A stretch of 64,000 nt of DNA, taken from assembly GCF_947495675.1 (NCBI RefSeq), contig NZ_CANLZX010000002.1, positions 62,001 to 126,000 on the forward strand. Direction: 5' to 3'. The stretch comes from an uncultured Algibacter sp. Lineage in GTDB: Bacteria; Bacteroidota; Bacteroidia; Flavobacteriales; Flavobacteriaceae. Below, in pieces: positions 34,379-43,904 of this stretch (position 1 is the stretch's first letter; every line of letters starts with the position of its first letter). The translations under genes were made by a program, and so were the position numbers. The notes below the pieces were generated by a model. That model saw only the letters and a list, made by a program, of their open reading frames with translations. It ran no database searches and was not told the DNA's origin.

Positions 34379-36388
34379 ATGAAAAAAAACAAAACAGTAT
34401 TAATACTCGTTTTTGTGTTGTTTAGTTTAAACACAATTGCGCAAGTTCATGATAAATCTTGGCGAGATATAGCTAATAAAAAAGAAGATGTTTGGTTTGC
34501 ATCATTAGAAGCAAAACAAATAGCTAAAAATGTCTTATTATATCAACGAGACATAGGAGGTTGGCCTAAAAATGTGCAAATGCACAAACCGCTTTCTGAA
34601 GATAGAAAAGCAGAATTAATGGCTTTAAAACCTCTAGGTAAAGGTGCAACCACAGACAATGGAGCAACCATTCAAGAAATGTTTTTTATATCAAAAATGT
34701 ATCGTCAAACTCAAGATGAGCAATATAAAAATAGCTTTTTAAAAGGATTAGATTATCTGTTAGAAGCACAATACGATAATGGAGGTTGGCCACAATATTA
34801 TCCATTACGTAAAGGGTATTACACGCATATTACTTACAATGACGATTCTATGGTTAATATTATGAATCTGCTTCGTGAACTAAAAAATAACACCAATTAT
34901 TACTCTATAAAACCATCAAAATCACAATTAAAAAAAGTAACACTAGCTTTTAATAAAGGTATCGATTGTATTTTAAAAACACAGTACAAACAAAAAGGCA
35001 TTTTAACTGCTTGGTGTGCGCAACATGACGAAAACACCTTGCAACCAGCAAAAGCAAGGTCTTACGAATTGCCATCGTTAAGTGGTGCAGAATCTGCACA
35101 AATTGTATTGTTATTAATGTCTTTAGAAAACCCTTCAGATAAAGTAATAACTTCTATAAATAGCGCAGTAACTTGGTTTGAAAAAGTGAAAATAGCAGGA
35201 GACGAAAAAGATAAAATATACAACGGAATTGGACAAGTGATGAATAAAAGAATGATTCCTCAAGAAAATGAGACTGCCATTTGGGCTCGTTTTATGAATT
35301 TAGAAGATAATAAACCCTTTTTCTGTGATCGAGACGGAATTAAAAAAGCAACTTTAGATGAAATAGGTACAGAACGAAGAGATGGTTATGCTTGGTATAA
35401 AAACGATCCTCAGTTGGTGTTAGACGCATATCCTAATTGGAAATTGAGTCTCAAAAAAAAAAGCTATAAAAAACCAAAAGACGAATTAAATATTACGGTC
35501 TCTAAAGATGGTTCTGGAGATTATACAAGTATTCAAGATGCTATTAATAACACCAAGTCATTTCCTTATAATAGAGTAACTATATTTATTAAAAATGGTG
35601 TGTATAAAGAAAAGGTGAAAGTTCATGAATGGAACCCAAACCTTTCTTTAATTGGAGAAAATAAAGACAAAACAATTATTACCTACAACGATTATTTTAA
35701 TAAAGTAGGTTTAGGCAGAAACAGTACGTTTTATACCTACACGCTTTTAATAGAAGCTAATAACGTTTTCCTTAAAAATTTAACCATAGAAAATTCTTCA
35801 GGAGAAGTTGGTCAAGCAGTAGCATTGTCGGTGTTTTCAGATGAAGTGGCTGTTATAAATTGCAAACTTTTAGGTAATCAAGACACATTGTATGCCTCTG
35901 GAAAGGGAAAGCAATATTATAAAGATTGCTATATAGAAGGTACTACAGATTTTATTTTTGGAAGCGCAACTGCGTTATTTGAAAATTGTGAAATTTATAG
36001 TAAAAAAGACTCCTATATTACAGCAGCTTCAACACCCAAAGACTCATTATTTGGTTACGTATTTAAAAATTGTAGACTTACAGCAAATAAAGGCATTCAT
36101 AAAGTATATTTAGCAAGACCATGGAGAATTTATGCGCAAACCATTTTTATTAATTGCGAATTAGGAAAACATATTTTACCAATAGGTTGGCATAATTGGT
36201 CAAAACCTGAAGCAGAAAAAACAACATTTTATGCGGAATATAAAAATTCTGGAGAAGGATTTCAACCAGAAAAACGAGCCTATTGGTCGCATCAGTTAAA
36301 AAAACGTGAAGCAAAAAAATACACGCTTCAAAATGTGTTAGGTAAACATAAAAAAACATCAAAAAAGGAATGGTATGAAGCACTATAA
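34379..36388 (+). CDS. bifunctional pectate lyase (PL10) - pectin methylesterase (CE8)
   Basis: The 669-residue exported protein (signal ending TIAQ, 22) fuses two enzymes. Residues about 25-355 are PL10: RDIGGWPKNV, TTDNGATIQEM, NGGWPQYYPL and YNDDSMVN. Residues about 370-650 are CE8: GQAVAL (479), QDTLY (501, with D502), DFIFGSA (524, with D524) and LARPWR (578, with R580), so the catalytic aspartates and arginine are all present. The esterase exposes free carboxylates and the lyase then cleaves the polygalacturonate to unsaturated oligomers. It ends inside the start of the next gene (14-bp overlap). Confidence 0.95.
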   Translation: MKKNKTVLILVFVLFSLNTIAQVHDKSWRDIANKKEDVWFASLEAKQIAKNVLLYQRDIGGWPKNVQMHKPLSEDRKAELMALKPLGKGATTDNGATIQEMFFISKMYRQTQDEQYKNSFLKGLDYLLEAQYDNGGWPQYYPLRKGYYTHITYNDDSMVNIMNLLRELKNNTNYYSIKPSKSQLKKVTLAFNKGIDCILKTQYKQKGILTAWCAQHDENTLQPAKARSYELPSLSGAESAQIVLLLMSLENPSDKVITSINSAVTWFEKVKIAGDEKDKIYNGIGQVMNKRMIPQENETAIWARFMNLEDNKPFFCDRDGIKKATLDEIGTERRDGYAWYKNDPQLVLDAYPNWKLSLKKKSYKKPKDELNITVSKDGSGDYTSIQDAINNTKSFPYNRVTIFIKNGVYKEKVKVHEWNPNLSLIGENKDKTIITYNDYFNKVGLGRNSTFYTYTLLIEANNVFLKNLTIENSSGEVGQAVALSVFSDEVAVINCKLLGNQDTLYASGKGKQYYKDCYIEGTTDFIFGSATALFENCEIYSKKDSYITAASTPKDSLFGYVFKNCRLTANKGIHKVYLARPWRIYAQTIFINCELGKHILPIGWHNWSKPEAEKTTFYAEYKNSGEGFQPEKRAYWSHQLKKREAKKYTLQNVLGKHKKTSKKEWYEAL

Positions 36389-37148
36389 ATCATTCTTTTT
36401 ATGCATTATGTTGATCGTTTTTTCTTGTAAGGAAAACACAAAATCATCAAGTGTTGAAAAAGAGCAAACTAAAGTTTCTATTTATACAATAGGCGATTCC
36501 ACAATGGCAGATAAACCAAACCCTGACGAGAACCCAGAAAGAGGTTGGTGTCAATTATTGCCTAAGTTTTTAAACAAAAATGTAGTTGTAAAAAATCATG
36601 CTGTAAATGGCAGAAGCACACGCAGTTTTATTGCAGAAAAACGTTGGGATTCTGTTTATAATCAACTACAAAAAGGCGATTATGTTTTTATTCAATTTGG
36701 GCACAATGATCAGAAAATAAAAGACCCAAAGCGTTACACTAATCCGCATACAGCTTACAGAAATAACTTAATAAAGTTTATAAAAAACACTAGAGAAAAA
36801 AACGCAATTCCTGTGTTATTTACATCTATTGTTAGACGAAAATTTAACGAAGAAGGTGTATTGGTAGATACGCATGGTGCATATCCATTAGAAATGCGAT
36901 TGGTAGCACAAGAGTACAATGTGCCTTTAATAGATTTGCAATATTTAACAGAACAATTAGAGGAAAATTATGGTGTAGAAGTTTCTAAAAAATTACATTT
37001 ACATTATGCATTAAACGAAATAGCTTACTATCCAAAAGGAAAAGAAGATAACACACATTTATCGGTTTTAGGTGCAACAGAAGTAGCTAAATTGGCAGTA
37101 AACGAGTTGACTATTAAAATTGAGGATTTTAAATATTTAATTAAATAA
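36375..37148 (+). CDS. CE12 rhamnogalacturonan/pectin acetylesterase (SGNH)
   Basis: The 257-residue lipoprotein (Cys18 in IVFSC) is an SGNH hydrolase of the RhaX/YesT type: block I GDST with S42, GWCQLLPKF, AVNGRSTRSF, the QFGHNDQK block with N, and DNTHLS with the catalytic Asp and His near the C-terminus. It removes acetyl groups from rhamnogalacturonan or homogalacturonan. Its ATG lies 14 bp before the stop of the PL10-CE8 gene, in another frame. Confidence 0.92.
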   Translation: MKHYKSFFLCIMLIVFSCKENTKSSSVEKEQTKVSIYTIGDSTMADKPNPDENPERGWCQLLPKFLNKNVVVKNHAVNGRSTRSFIAEKRWDSVYNQLQKGDYVFIQFGHNDQKIKDPKRYTNPHTAYRNNLIKFIKNTREKNAIPVLFTSIVRRKFNEEGVLVDTHGAYPLEMRLVAQEYNVPLIDLQYLTEQLEENYGVEVSKKLHLHYALNEIAYYPKGKEDNTHLSVLGATEVAKLAVNELTIKIEDFKYLIK

Positions 37149-37157
37149 AAGAAGAAA

Positions 37158-38081
37158 ATGAAAGCTTTACTTTATATTAAACTACTGCTGTGTTGCTTCA
37201 TTTTATTTAACAGTACAAAAGGTTATAATCAAGAATTAAAACTTTGGGAGTATGCTATTCCTGGGGAAATAAAATCTAAAGACTATAAAGAAGTTTTACA
37301 AATTGAAAATGGAACAGTTTTAAGAGCTAAACAAGTAACCAATCCTACGTTAACCATTTTTAAACCACAACTTCCTAACGGAACCGCAATTTTAATAATT
37401 CCCGGAGGAGGTTACCATCATGTTACTATTAATAAAGAAGGTGCAAAAGTAGCAGAATGGCTAAATACTTTAGGAATTACAGCCTTTGTATTAAAATACA
37501 GATTGCCAAGTGATGTTATTATGAAAGACAAAAGTATTGGTCCTTTACAAGATGCACAAAAAGCTATACGATATATTAAACATAACTCTGAAGCATTTCA
37601 GCTTAAAACAGATAAAATTGGAGTTTTAGGTTTTTCAGCTGGAGGACATTTGGCAGCAATGGTATCGACACAATTTAATAAAAAGGTTTATAAAGAAACA
37701 GATAGTATTAGTGCAAAACCAGATTTTTCAATATTAATATATCCAGTAATTTCTATGAAAGATTCTTTGACGCATCAAGGCTCTAAAAGAAACCTTTTAG
37801 GAGAAACACCTTCAAAAGAAAAGGTAGAAATATTTTCCAACGAAACACAAGTAACAGCATTAACTCCAAAAACATTTTTGGTGCATGCTACAGATGATAA
37901 ATCAGTTTCTGTAGAAAATAGTATTCGGTATTATTTAGCTTTAAAAAAACACAACGTTTCTGCAGAAATGCATATTTACGAAAATGGAGGTCATGGTTTT
38001 GGGTTAGGAATTAAAAACACTAGTCAATTTTGGGTAAATGACTGTACACATTGGTTAAAATTTAATGGTTTAATTGATTAA
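37158..38081 (+). CDS. exported alpha/beta-hydrolase esterase (second)
   Basis: The 307-residue protein has an N-terminal signal (to about residue 22), the oxyanion-hole motif PGGGYHH (82) and the nucleophile elbow G-F-S160-A-G, with Asp in HATDDKSV and His in GGHGFG completing the triad. It resembles acetylxylan-esterase-like and BD-FAE enzymes and differs clearly from the esterase at 25735. It ends the pectin cluster and is followed by a T-rich hairpin. The acyl group removed is probably acetyl. Confidence 0.82.
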   Translation: MKALLYIKLLLCCFILFNSTKGYNQELKLWEYAIPGEIKSKDYKEVLQIENGTVLRAKQVTNPTLTIFKPQLPNGTAILIIPGGGYHHVTINKEGAKVAEWLNTLGITAFVLKYRLPSDVIMKDKSIGPLQDAQKAIRYIKHNSEAFQLKTDKIGVLGFSAGGHLAAMVSTQFNKKVYKETDSISAKPDFSILIYPVISMKDSLTHQGSKRNLLGETPSKEKVEIFSNETQVTALTPKTFLVHATDDKSVSVENSIRYYLALKKHNVSAEMHIYENGGHGFGLGIKNTSQFWVNDCTHWLKFNGLID

Positions 38082-38838
38082 TTTGTTGTTCTTTTAATCA
38101 ATTAAGGTTCATATTTTAAAAATATTTCATTTTATTCAATTTTAAAAAAACTGTTTTTAATATGTTTTAAAATGAAAAAGCCCAAATTCATTAATGAAAT
38201 TGAGTTTTTTTTTAAGCGGAGAATGAGGAACTATCTAAAGTTTCATTTTTTGAGTATTCATAGTACTTAACAGGAATGATAAACATTTTACGCACCGAAT
38301 TGCACACCTCTTTGTGTCTATTTATTCAAACAAATTAGTTATTGGGTTTATATGGTTGATTATGAATGAGTTTTTCTTTTAAATCATTTTTTATAATTAG
38401 TTATAAGTTGTACTATTTGATCTCTAAGCTATGAAAAGGGCGAAAATTCTATAACTTCACTAAGGAAAGTTTTCTCTTAGTTAGGCTTACTCACTAAGGA
38501 TGATTTTGATAGTCTAAATGTTTTAAGTATGACGAATAATACAGTTCGTGTGAAGGTTGTCATTATAAAAATATTTTTTACTTTCTCAAGTAAAAACAAC
38601 TAACAATAGATTTACTCTAGCCTCAATTGAGTTGTGAGTCCAATATCTGGATTCATAACACAAGAAAAGATTAGTGTTTTTAATATTGATGCGTCTGATG
38701 TTTTAAGAGGTATTTGTTTTTAAAAAGCCGAAGCTCATAATAATTTAATTATAACAAAAGTCATTAAAATTTAGTTTTTAGTTATTGGAAGAAGTTATTT
38801 TGGTATAAACAGCATTATAGCAGTTGTAATTTATACTA
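38082..38838. other. long intergenic region between pectin PUL and second SusCD
   Basis: No intact gene is seen. A weak terminator lies at 38176-38213. Between about 38440 and 38720 short open stretches (for example one that would read SPISGFITQEKISVFNIDASDVLRG, about 38640-38715) are broken by stops and shifts, which may be the remains of a decayed gene, but I cannot name it. A small minus-strand frame at 38778-38960 has no supporting features. Confidence 0.5.
38176..38213 (+). terminator. weak terminator after pectin PUL
   Basis: The palindrome TTCATTAATGAA (38187-38198) is extended by an interrupted stem and followed by nine T residues. Confidence 0.55.
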
Positions 38839-38865
38839 AGGTAATTTTTGTTAAGTTTTGGATAA
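38839..38865 (+). promoter_or_regulatory. degenerate 21-bp-spaced direct repeat before second SusC
   Basis: AGGTAA at 38839 and GGATAA at 38860 begin 21 bp apart. The second half-site is imperfect. It ends 122 bp before the SusC ATG, within the range of the better sites (96-143 bp). Confidence 0.4.
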
Positions 38866-38987
38866 ATATTGACATTATACATTACTAAGCAACTTTTATA
38901 TTTACAAAAATTCCGATTGGATATTCGTTTTACACATAAAATGTATGCATAATCAATCAAAACAAAAAGCTAATTAAACTTAAACAA

Positions 38988-41900
38988 ATGAGAGTTAAAA
39001 AGGTATTAATCACTATGGGCCTGAGAAATAAACGTATTCTCTTAACGCTTTTAGTTGTGCTTTGTGGCTTGTTTGCCCAATCACAAAATGACATAGTTGA
39101 AGGAGTAGTAAAAGGTACAGATGGTGTCCCAATTCCTGGAGTAACTATAATAGTTAAAGGAACAACTAAAGGAGCAATAACAGATTTTGATGGCTTTTAT
39201 TCCATTAAAGCTAGTATTGGAGATGTATTAGAGTTTAGCTATATAGGCATGCGGGGAAGATCTTTGAAAGTTACTGGAACTAAATTGAATGTAACTTTAG
39301 AGGAAGAGATTGATGAGTTAGATGAAGTTGTTGTAATTGGCTATGGTGAAGTTAAGAAAAAAGAATTGACTGGAGCTGTAACTCAAGTTAAATCTGAAGA
39401 TATAGAAAGAATTGTAACTGCCGATTTAGGGTCTGCATTGCAAGGGCAGGCTGCTGGTGTTAATGTGGTTTCATCTTCAACACCGGGGGGCGCTTCTGAA
39501 ATTTTAATTAGAGGTATAACATCTCTAGAAAACAATACACCATTATATGTAGTAGATGGTATTGTACAAGAAGGAGATCCTAGAATACCACCATCGGATA
39601 TTGAAACTATAGATATTCTTAAGGATGCAGCATCTACTGCAATTTATGGAGCTCGTGGTGCAACAGGGGTTATTATTATTACAACTAAACAAGGAACACC
39701 TGGTTCTCTTCAAGTACGAATGAATGCGAGTTATGCAATTCAGCACAGAAGAGCTGCCGTGCCATTAATGAACTCATTAGAGCAGACTTACTTCGATATT
39801 GTTACTCGTAGAAATACTGATGGTGCTTTTGATGATCAGGTAAACCTTCAATTAACACAAAACCCAGCTAATTTTCAAAACGAAACAAACTTAAATGATT
39901 TAATTTTTAAACAAGACGCACCTACTCAAAATTATAATACTAATATATCTGGTGGAACAGAAGATATTACATATAATGTAGCTTTAGGCTTTTTTAGTCA
40001 AGAGGGGATTCAAATTAATTCAAATTATGAACGATTTAACACACGTGCTAATACTGTTTATAGTAAAAATAAAATAAGAATTCAATCTAGCCTTTCTTTA
40101 ATTCAAGATACTAGAGATATTCCTCAAAATCAATTATTGTCTCAAGCCATAGTTTACAGACCAACACAACCAGGTTTAGAATTAGATAATTTTGATGATT
40201 TAGAACAAGGTGGAGATGATGTAAATAGATTAGGTTGGGTTATAGAGAGTTTAAGAACAGAGAATAATTTAAAAACCGTTAGAACAAATGCTTCTTTCAG
40301 TTTAGATTATGATATTACAGATGAATTAAAATTTTCAACCAATGTAGGGCTTACAACATATAATTCTTATAGAAAGTTAATTAGGCCTTATCAATTAATA
40401 GTTAATACACAAGGTTTATTACAAAGCCAACCTTCAAATAGTTTTGTAGAAAATTCTACCAATTATAATAGGTCTTTAAACCTTAATGCTGGTTTAACTT
40501 ACCAAAAGCAAATAGAAGACCATAAATTAACTTTCACATTTTTTGCAACTCGCGAAAAATACCAAAATGATGCGTTTAGAGCTATTAGGCGAGGAGCAAC
40601 AGATCCAGCGGCTAGAGTATTAGATTTGGCTACAGGGGAGCAAAGTGTTAGTTCTGGTTTTGATTATGTAAATACTAGAATTGGTACTATAGGAAGGGTT
40701 CAATACGACTTTAAAAGTAAATACTTGTTTAGTGGAAGTATTCGTAGAGACGGATCATCATTAGTGTCGCCTTTAGTGTCACCAAAAAAACAATGGGGTA
40801 TATTTCCATCAGTAGCATTTGCTTGGAACATATCTGACGAGAATTTTTGGGCGAAACACAAAAGCACCATAAACAACTTTAAATTAAGATTATCTCACGG
40901 TACTGTGGGTAACGATAGAGTAAGAGCATATTCGTTTTTAACAGGTATTGAGCAAAATATTAATTATATTGGGTATGATCCTGCTACTGGTAATGAAACT
41001 TTAGGATTAGGAGCGTCACAAGTAGATTTTGCAAATAAAACTTTAAAATGGGAATCTACTACCACATCTAATGTTGGTGTTGATTTAGGTTTTTTCAAGA
41101 ATAAATTAACCTTAACAGCTGAATATTATTATGCAGATAAGGAAGATATGTTATTTCCGGTAGCTCTTCCACTTTCTGCTGGTGGTGGTAATAATGCTAA
41201 TATTACTTTAAATGTTGGTAATATGGTTAATAAAGGTTTTGAGCTATCTGCTGCTTACAAAGGTAATATTGGTAAGCTTAGGTACAGAATGAATGGTACT
41301 TTTTCAACTAACGAAAATGAAATTACCAAGATTAATGGTGACACCAATTTCTTATTTACAAATGATTTTGGTTTAGTTGGTAGAGCTGGAGATCAGTCTA
41401 GAATAACTGCATTAGCAGTTGGACGTGAAGCTGCAGCATTTTATTTATGGAGAACAGATGGAATTATTGATACAGAAGAGAAATTAGCTGAATATCAAAA
41501 AATAGATAATAATGCTAGAATGGGAGATACAAGATTTGTGGATCAAGATAATAATGGCATTTTAGATCAGCAAGATAGAGTTTATAGCGGTAGTGGCTTA
41601 CCTAAATATGAGCTTGGTTATACGTTAAACTTAAATTATAAAAGTTGGGATTTTTCTATGAATTGGTATGCAGCATTAGGGCAGGAAATTATGAATGGTT
41701 TTGATGCTTGGGCTTATGGTTTTGGTAGACATAAAGATTTAGTATACCAGTGGTCTGAAGCTAATCCTAATTCAACAATTCCAGCCTACAGAAATGATAT
41801 AAGAAGACATCCAAACTATTTAGGTTATAGTGATTTATGGTTAGAAGATGGGTCTTATTTAAGATTAAGACAAGTTTCATTAGGATACGCTATACCTAAA

Positions 41901-42086
41901 AAAACTGTTGAAAAATTGGGGCTAACATGGTTAAGATTTTATGCAAGTGCACAAAATCCTATTACGTTCACAAAATATTCTGGGTATAACCCTGAAATTG
42001 GTGGGGGAATTGCTGGTAGAGGACTTGATAAAGATACCGGACCAATATCAGCTCAATATTTATTTGGAATACAACTAAACTTTTAA
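38988..42086 (+). CDS. SusC-like TonB-dependent transporter (second)
   Basis: The 1032-residue protein has a signal peptide ending FAQSQ (about 32), a carboxypeptidase-regulatory-like domain (VKGTDGVPIPGVTIIVKGTTKG), a TonB-box segment ELDEVVVIGYG, a plug domain and a large barrel ending in FGIQLNF. It forms a four-gene unit with SusD and two lipoprotein genes and has no degradative enzyme beside it. A weak copy of the 21-bp direct repeat upstream links it to the galactan genes further right rather than to pectin. The substrate is unknown. Confidence 0.93.
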   Translation: MRVKKVLITMGLRNKRILLTLLVVLCGLFAQSQNDIVEGVVKGTDGVPIPGVTIIVKGTTKGAITDFDGFYSIKASIGDVLEFSYIGMRGRSLKVTGTKLNVTLEEEIDELDEVVVIGYGEVKKKELTGAVTQVKSEDIERIVTADLGSALQGQAAGVNVVSSSTPGGASEILIRGITSLENNTPLYVVDGIVQEGDPRIPPSDIETIDILKDAASTAIYGARGATGVIIITTKQGTPGSLQVRMNASYAIQHRRAAVPLMNSLEQTYFDIVTRRNTDGAFDDQVNLQLTQNPANFQNETNLNDLIFKQDAPTQNYNTNISGGTEDITYNVALGFFSQEGIQINSNYERFNTRANTVYSKNKIRIQSSLSLIQDTRDIPQNQLLSQAIVYRPTQPGLELDNFDDLEQGGDDVNRLGWVIESLRTENNLKTVRTNASFSLDYDITDELKFSTNVGLTTYNSYRKLIRPYQLIVNTQGLLQSQPSNSFVENSTNYNRSLNLNAGLTYQKQIEDHKLTFTFFATREKYQNDAFRAIRRGATDPAARVLDLATGEQSVSSGFDYVNTRIGTIGRVQYDFKSKYLFSGSIRRDGSSLVSPLVSPKKQWGIFPSVAFAWNISDENFWAKHKSTINNFKLRLSHGTVGNDRVRAYSFLTGIEQNINYIGYDPATGNETLGLGASQVDFANKTLKWESTTTSNVGVDLGFFKNKLTLTAEYYYADKEDMLFPVALPLSAGGGNNANITLNVGNMVNKGFELSAAYKGNIGKLRYRMNGTFSTNENEITKINGDTNFLFTNDFGLVGRAGDQSRITALAVGREAAAFYLWRTDGIIDTEEKLAEYQKIDNNARMGDTRFVDQDNNGILDQQDRVYSGSGLPKYELGYTLNLNYKSWDFSMNWYAALGQEIMNGFDAWAYGFGRHKDLVYQWSEANPNSTIPAYRNDIRRHPNYLGYSDLWLEDGSYLRLRQVSLGYAIPKKTVEKLGLTWLRFYASAQNPITFTKYSGYNPEIGGGIAGRGLDKDTGPISAQYLFGIQLNF

Positions 42087-42101
42087 TAATACTTAATTGT
42101 T

Positions 42102-43892
42102 ATGAAACATATATTAATAAAATCGATTGTTATAATTTTTACAGTAAGTGCAATCGTTTCCTGTGCAGATAGTGACTTTCTTCAAGAAAGTAATCCAAAT
42201 GTTCTTGGAGTAGATACATATTGGAGAGACTTAAGCGATACTCAAACTGGGTTAAATGCCACATACAAAACCTTGCATAACCCTGCGGTTTTAAATGTCA
42301 TTGCAGAAATTCTAAGGTCAGATATGGGTTATCCAGGTTATGGAAGACCAGTACCTCAAAATACTGAAGATTTTTACCTTCATCTGTATAATGCAAGTAC
42401 TTCTGAAATTTTAGAAAAATGGCAAACTAATTATCAAGGAATTTTTAGAGCCAATCAAGTAATTCAAGCTTTAGAAAACCTAGAAGGCACAGTAGATGAA
42501 ACAGAATGGACTTCCCAAATGGCTCAAGCACGTTTTTTTAGAGGCTTATTTCATTATTACTTATACACAACTTATAATAGTGGTAGCATAATAATAAGAA
42601 AAGAAGTACCAGAAGTACAGGATTCTGAGGTGCCAACTGAAGAGTTTTATTTACCACTATCTCCAGCTGAAGATGTAATTAAATTTGTAAGAGAAGATTT
42701 AGAATATGCTTATCAAAATCTTTATAAAAAAGGAGAGTATCCAAGTGGTGACGCGTCTAGAGTTACATCAGGTGCAGCAGCTACAATTTTGGGAACTAGT
42801 TACTTGCAAGAATTAGATTATGAAAAAGCTATGCCTTATTTTGATGATGTAATTAATAATCACGGTTATGAGTTGGAATATGATTTAGATAAAATGTTTA
42901 CAACAGCAGGTGAGTTTAATAAGGAATCAATTTTTGAAATTAATTTCACATCAGATTTTATTGAAATAGATTTAAATAGATGGAATGGTGATACTGGTAC
43001 TAACTGGCTAAATCAGCAAACTTCAAATACACGAGGTGCTGTAGGGCCTGCATGGATAGCTTATGCATATAAATCTGAACCTATGGATCCGTTAGATTTA
43101 AGGAACTATTATCAAGATGCAAATAATGATGACGCTTTAACACTACGTGATGTACCATTGCGTGCTTCATCTATGATAGCTTTAGTAGATGATAATCAAA
43201 CTACATATTATTTAACAGGAACTGCAAGTGAATATCCAAGATTTCATGGTTTAGCTTGGGGATATGCTTGGTGGAAAAAATATACCAATGATGATATAGT
43301 TGCAGCAGAAAATCAATTACCAAGTGGTGCAGCTACATTGTCAAGTAAAAATGTAACTTTAAACAGATTGCCAGAAGTTATGCTTATGCAAGCTGAATGC
43401 AAAATTAAAACAGGAGATGTAGATGAAGCCCTTAATCTTATAAACGACATACGTAAGCGTTGGGGCTTAGTATTATTAGGTCTTTCAGGTTCAGATGTAG
43501 CACATACATATGACGAAGAGGTGTATAATGAAGAAAGCTTAATGCAACATTTAATGCGTGTTGAGAAGCCTCTTGAAATGTCTGTTGAAGGCCATTTAAT
43601 TCGTTTTCTAGATTTTCAAAGATGGAAAAAATCTGATAATTATGGCTTTAAGGAAAGACTTGAAGAACTTGCTAATGAGGAGTATTACGGCGTTAACTTT
43701 ACATATGTTAATAGTGAAGGAGCTACAAAAATTAGAAATAATTTCCCTTCAATTGAAGGAGAGAAACCTTCTGGGAGTTTTACAACAGTTGATTATGAGT
43801 ATGATATTCCATTTTTAAATTATACAGAGTCAGTACATGGAACATATCCAATTCCTTTTGATGAAGTTAATGCTAATCCAAACATAAATTAA
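42102..43892 (+). CDS. SusD-like lipoprotein (second)
   Basis: The 596-residue lipoprotein (AIVSCAD lipobox, Cys about 21) has the SusD fold: ARFFRGLFHYYLYTTYNSG near residue 145, TSGAAATILGTSYLQELDYEKAMPYFDDVI as a TPR helix pair, and a C-terminal EKPLEMSVEGHLIRFLDFQRWK. It lies 15 bp after its SusC partner and 12 bp before the surface lipoprotein gene. Confidence 0.93.
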   Translation: MKHILIKSIVIIFTVSAIVSCADSDFLQESNPNVLGVDTYWRDLSDTQTGLNATYKTLHNPAVLNVIAEILRSDMGYPGYGRPVPQNTEDFYLHLYNASTSEILEKWQTNYQGIFRANQVIQALENLEGTVDETEWTSQMAQARFFRGLFHYYLYTTYNSGSIIIRKEVPEVQDSEVPTEEFYLPLSPAEDVIKFVREDLEYAYQNLYKKGEYPSGDASRVTSGAAATILGTSYLQELDYEKAMPYFDDVINNHGYELEYDLDKMFTTAGEFNKESIFEINFTSDFIEIDLNRWNGDTGTNWLNQQTSNTRGAVGPAWIAYAYKSEPMDPLDLRNYYQDANNDDALTLRDVPLRASSMIALVDDNQTTYYLTGTASEYPRFHGLAWGYAWWKKYTNDDIVAAENQLPSGAATLSSKNVTLNRLPEVMLMQAECKIKTGDVDEALNLINDIRKRWGLVLLGLSGSDVAHTYDEEVYNEESLMQHLMRVEKPLEMSVEGHLIRFLDFQRWKKSDNYGFKERLEELANEEYYGVNFTYVNSEGATKIRNNFPSIEGEKPSGSFTTVDYEYDIPFLNYTESVHGTYPIPFDEVNANPNIN

Positions 43893-43904
43893 ACATACTA
43901 TATT

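Noticed and set aside
38778..38960. Minus-strand open frame of 60 codons before the second SusC
   Set aside because: It has no recognisable motif or signal and lies in the AT-rich leader with the candidate regulatory repeat.
42121..42130. AATCGATTG near the start of the second SusD gene, resembling the LacI-type operator core
   Set aside because: The match is short, lies inside coding sequence and lacks the outer GTG/CAC bases.
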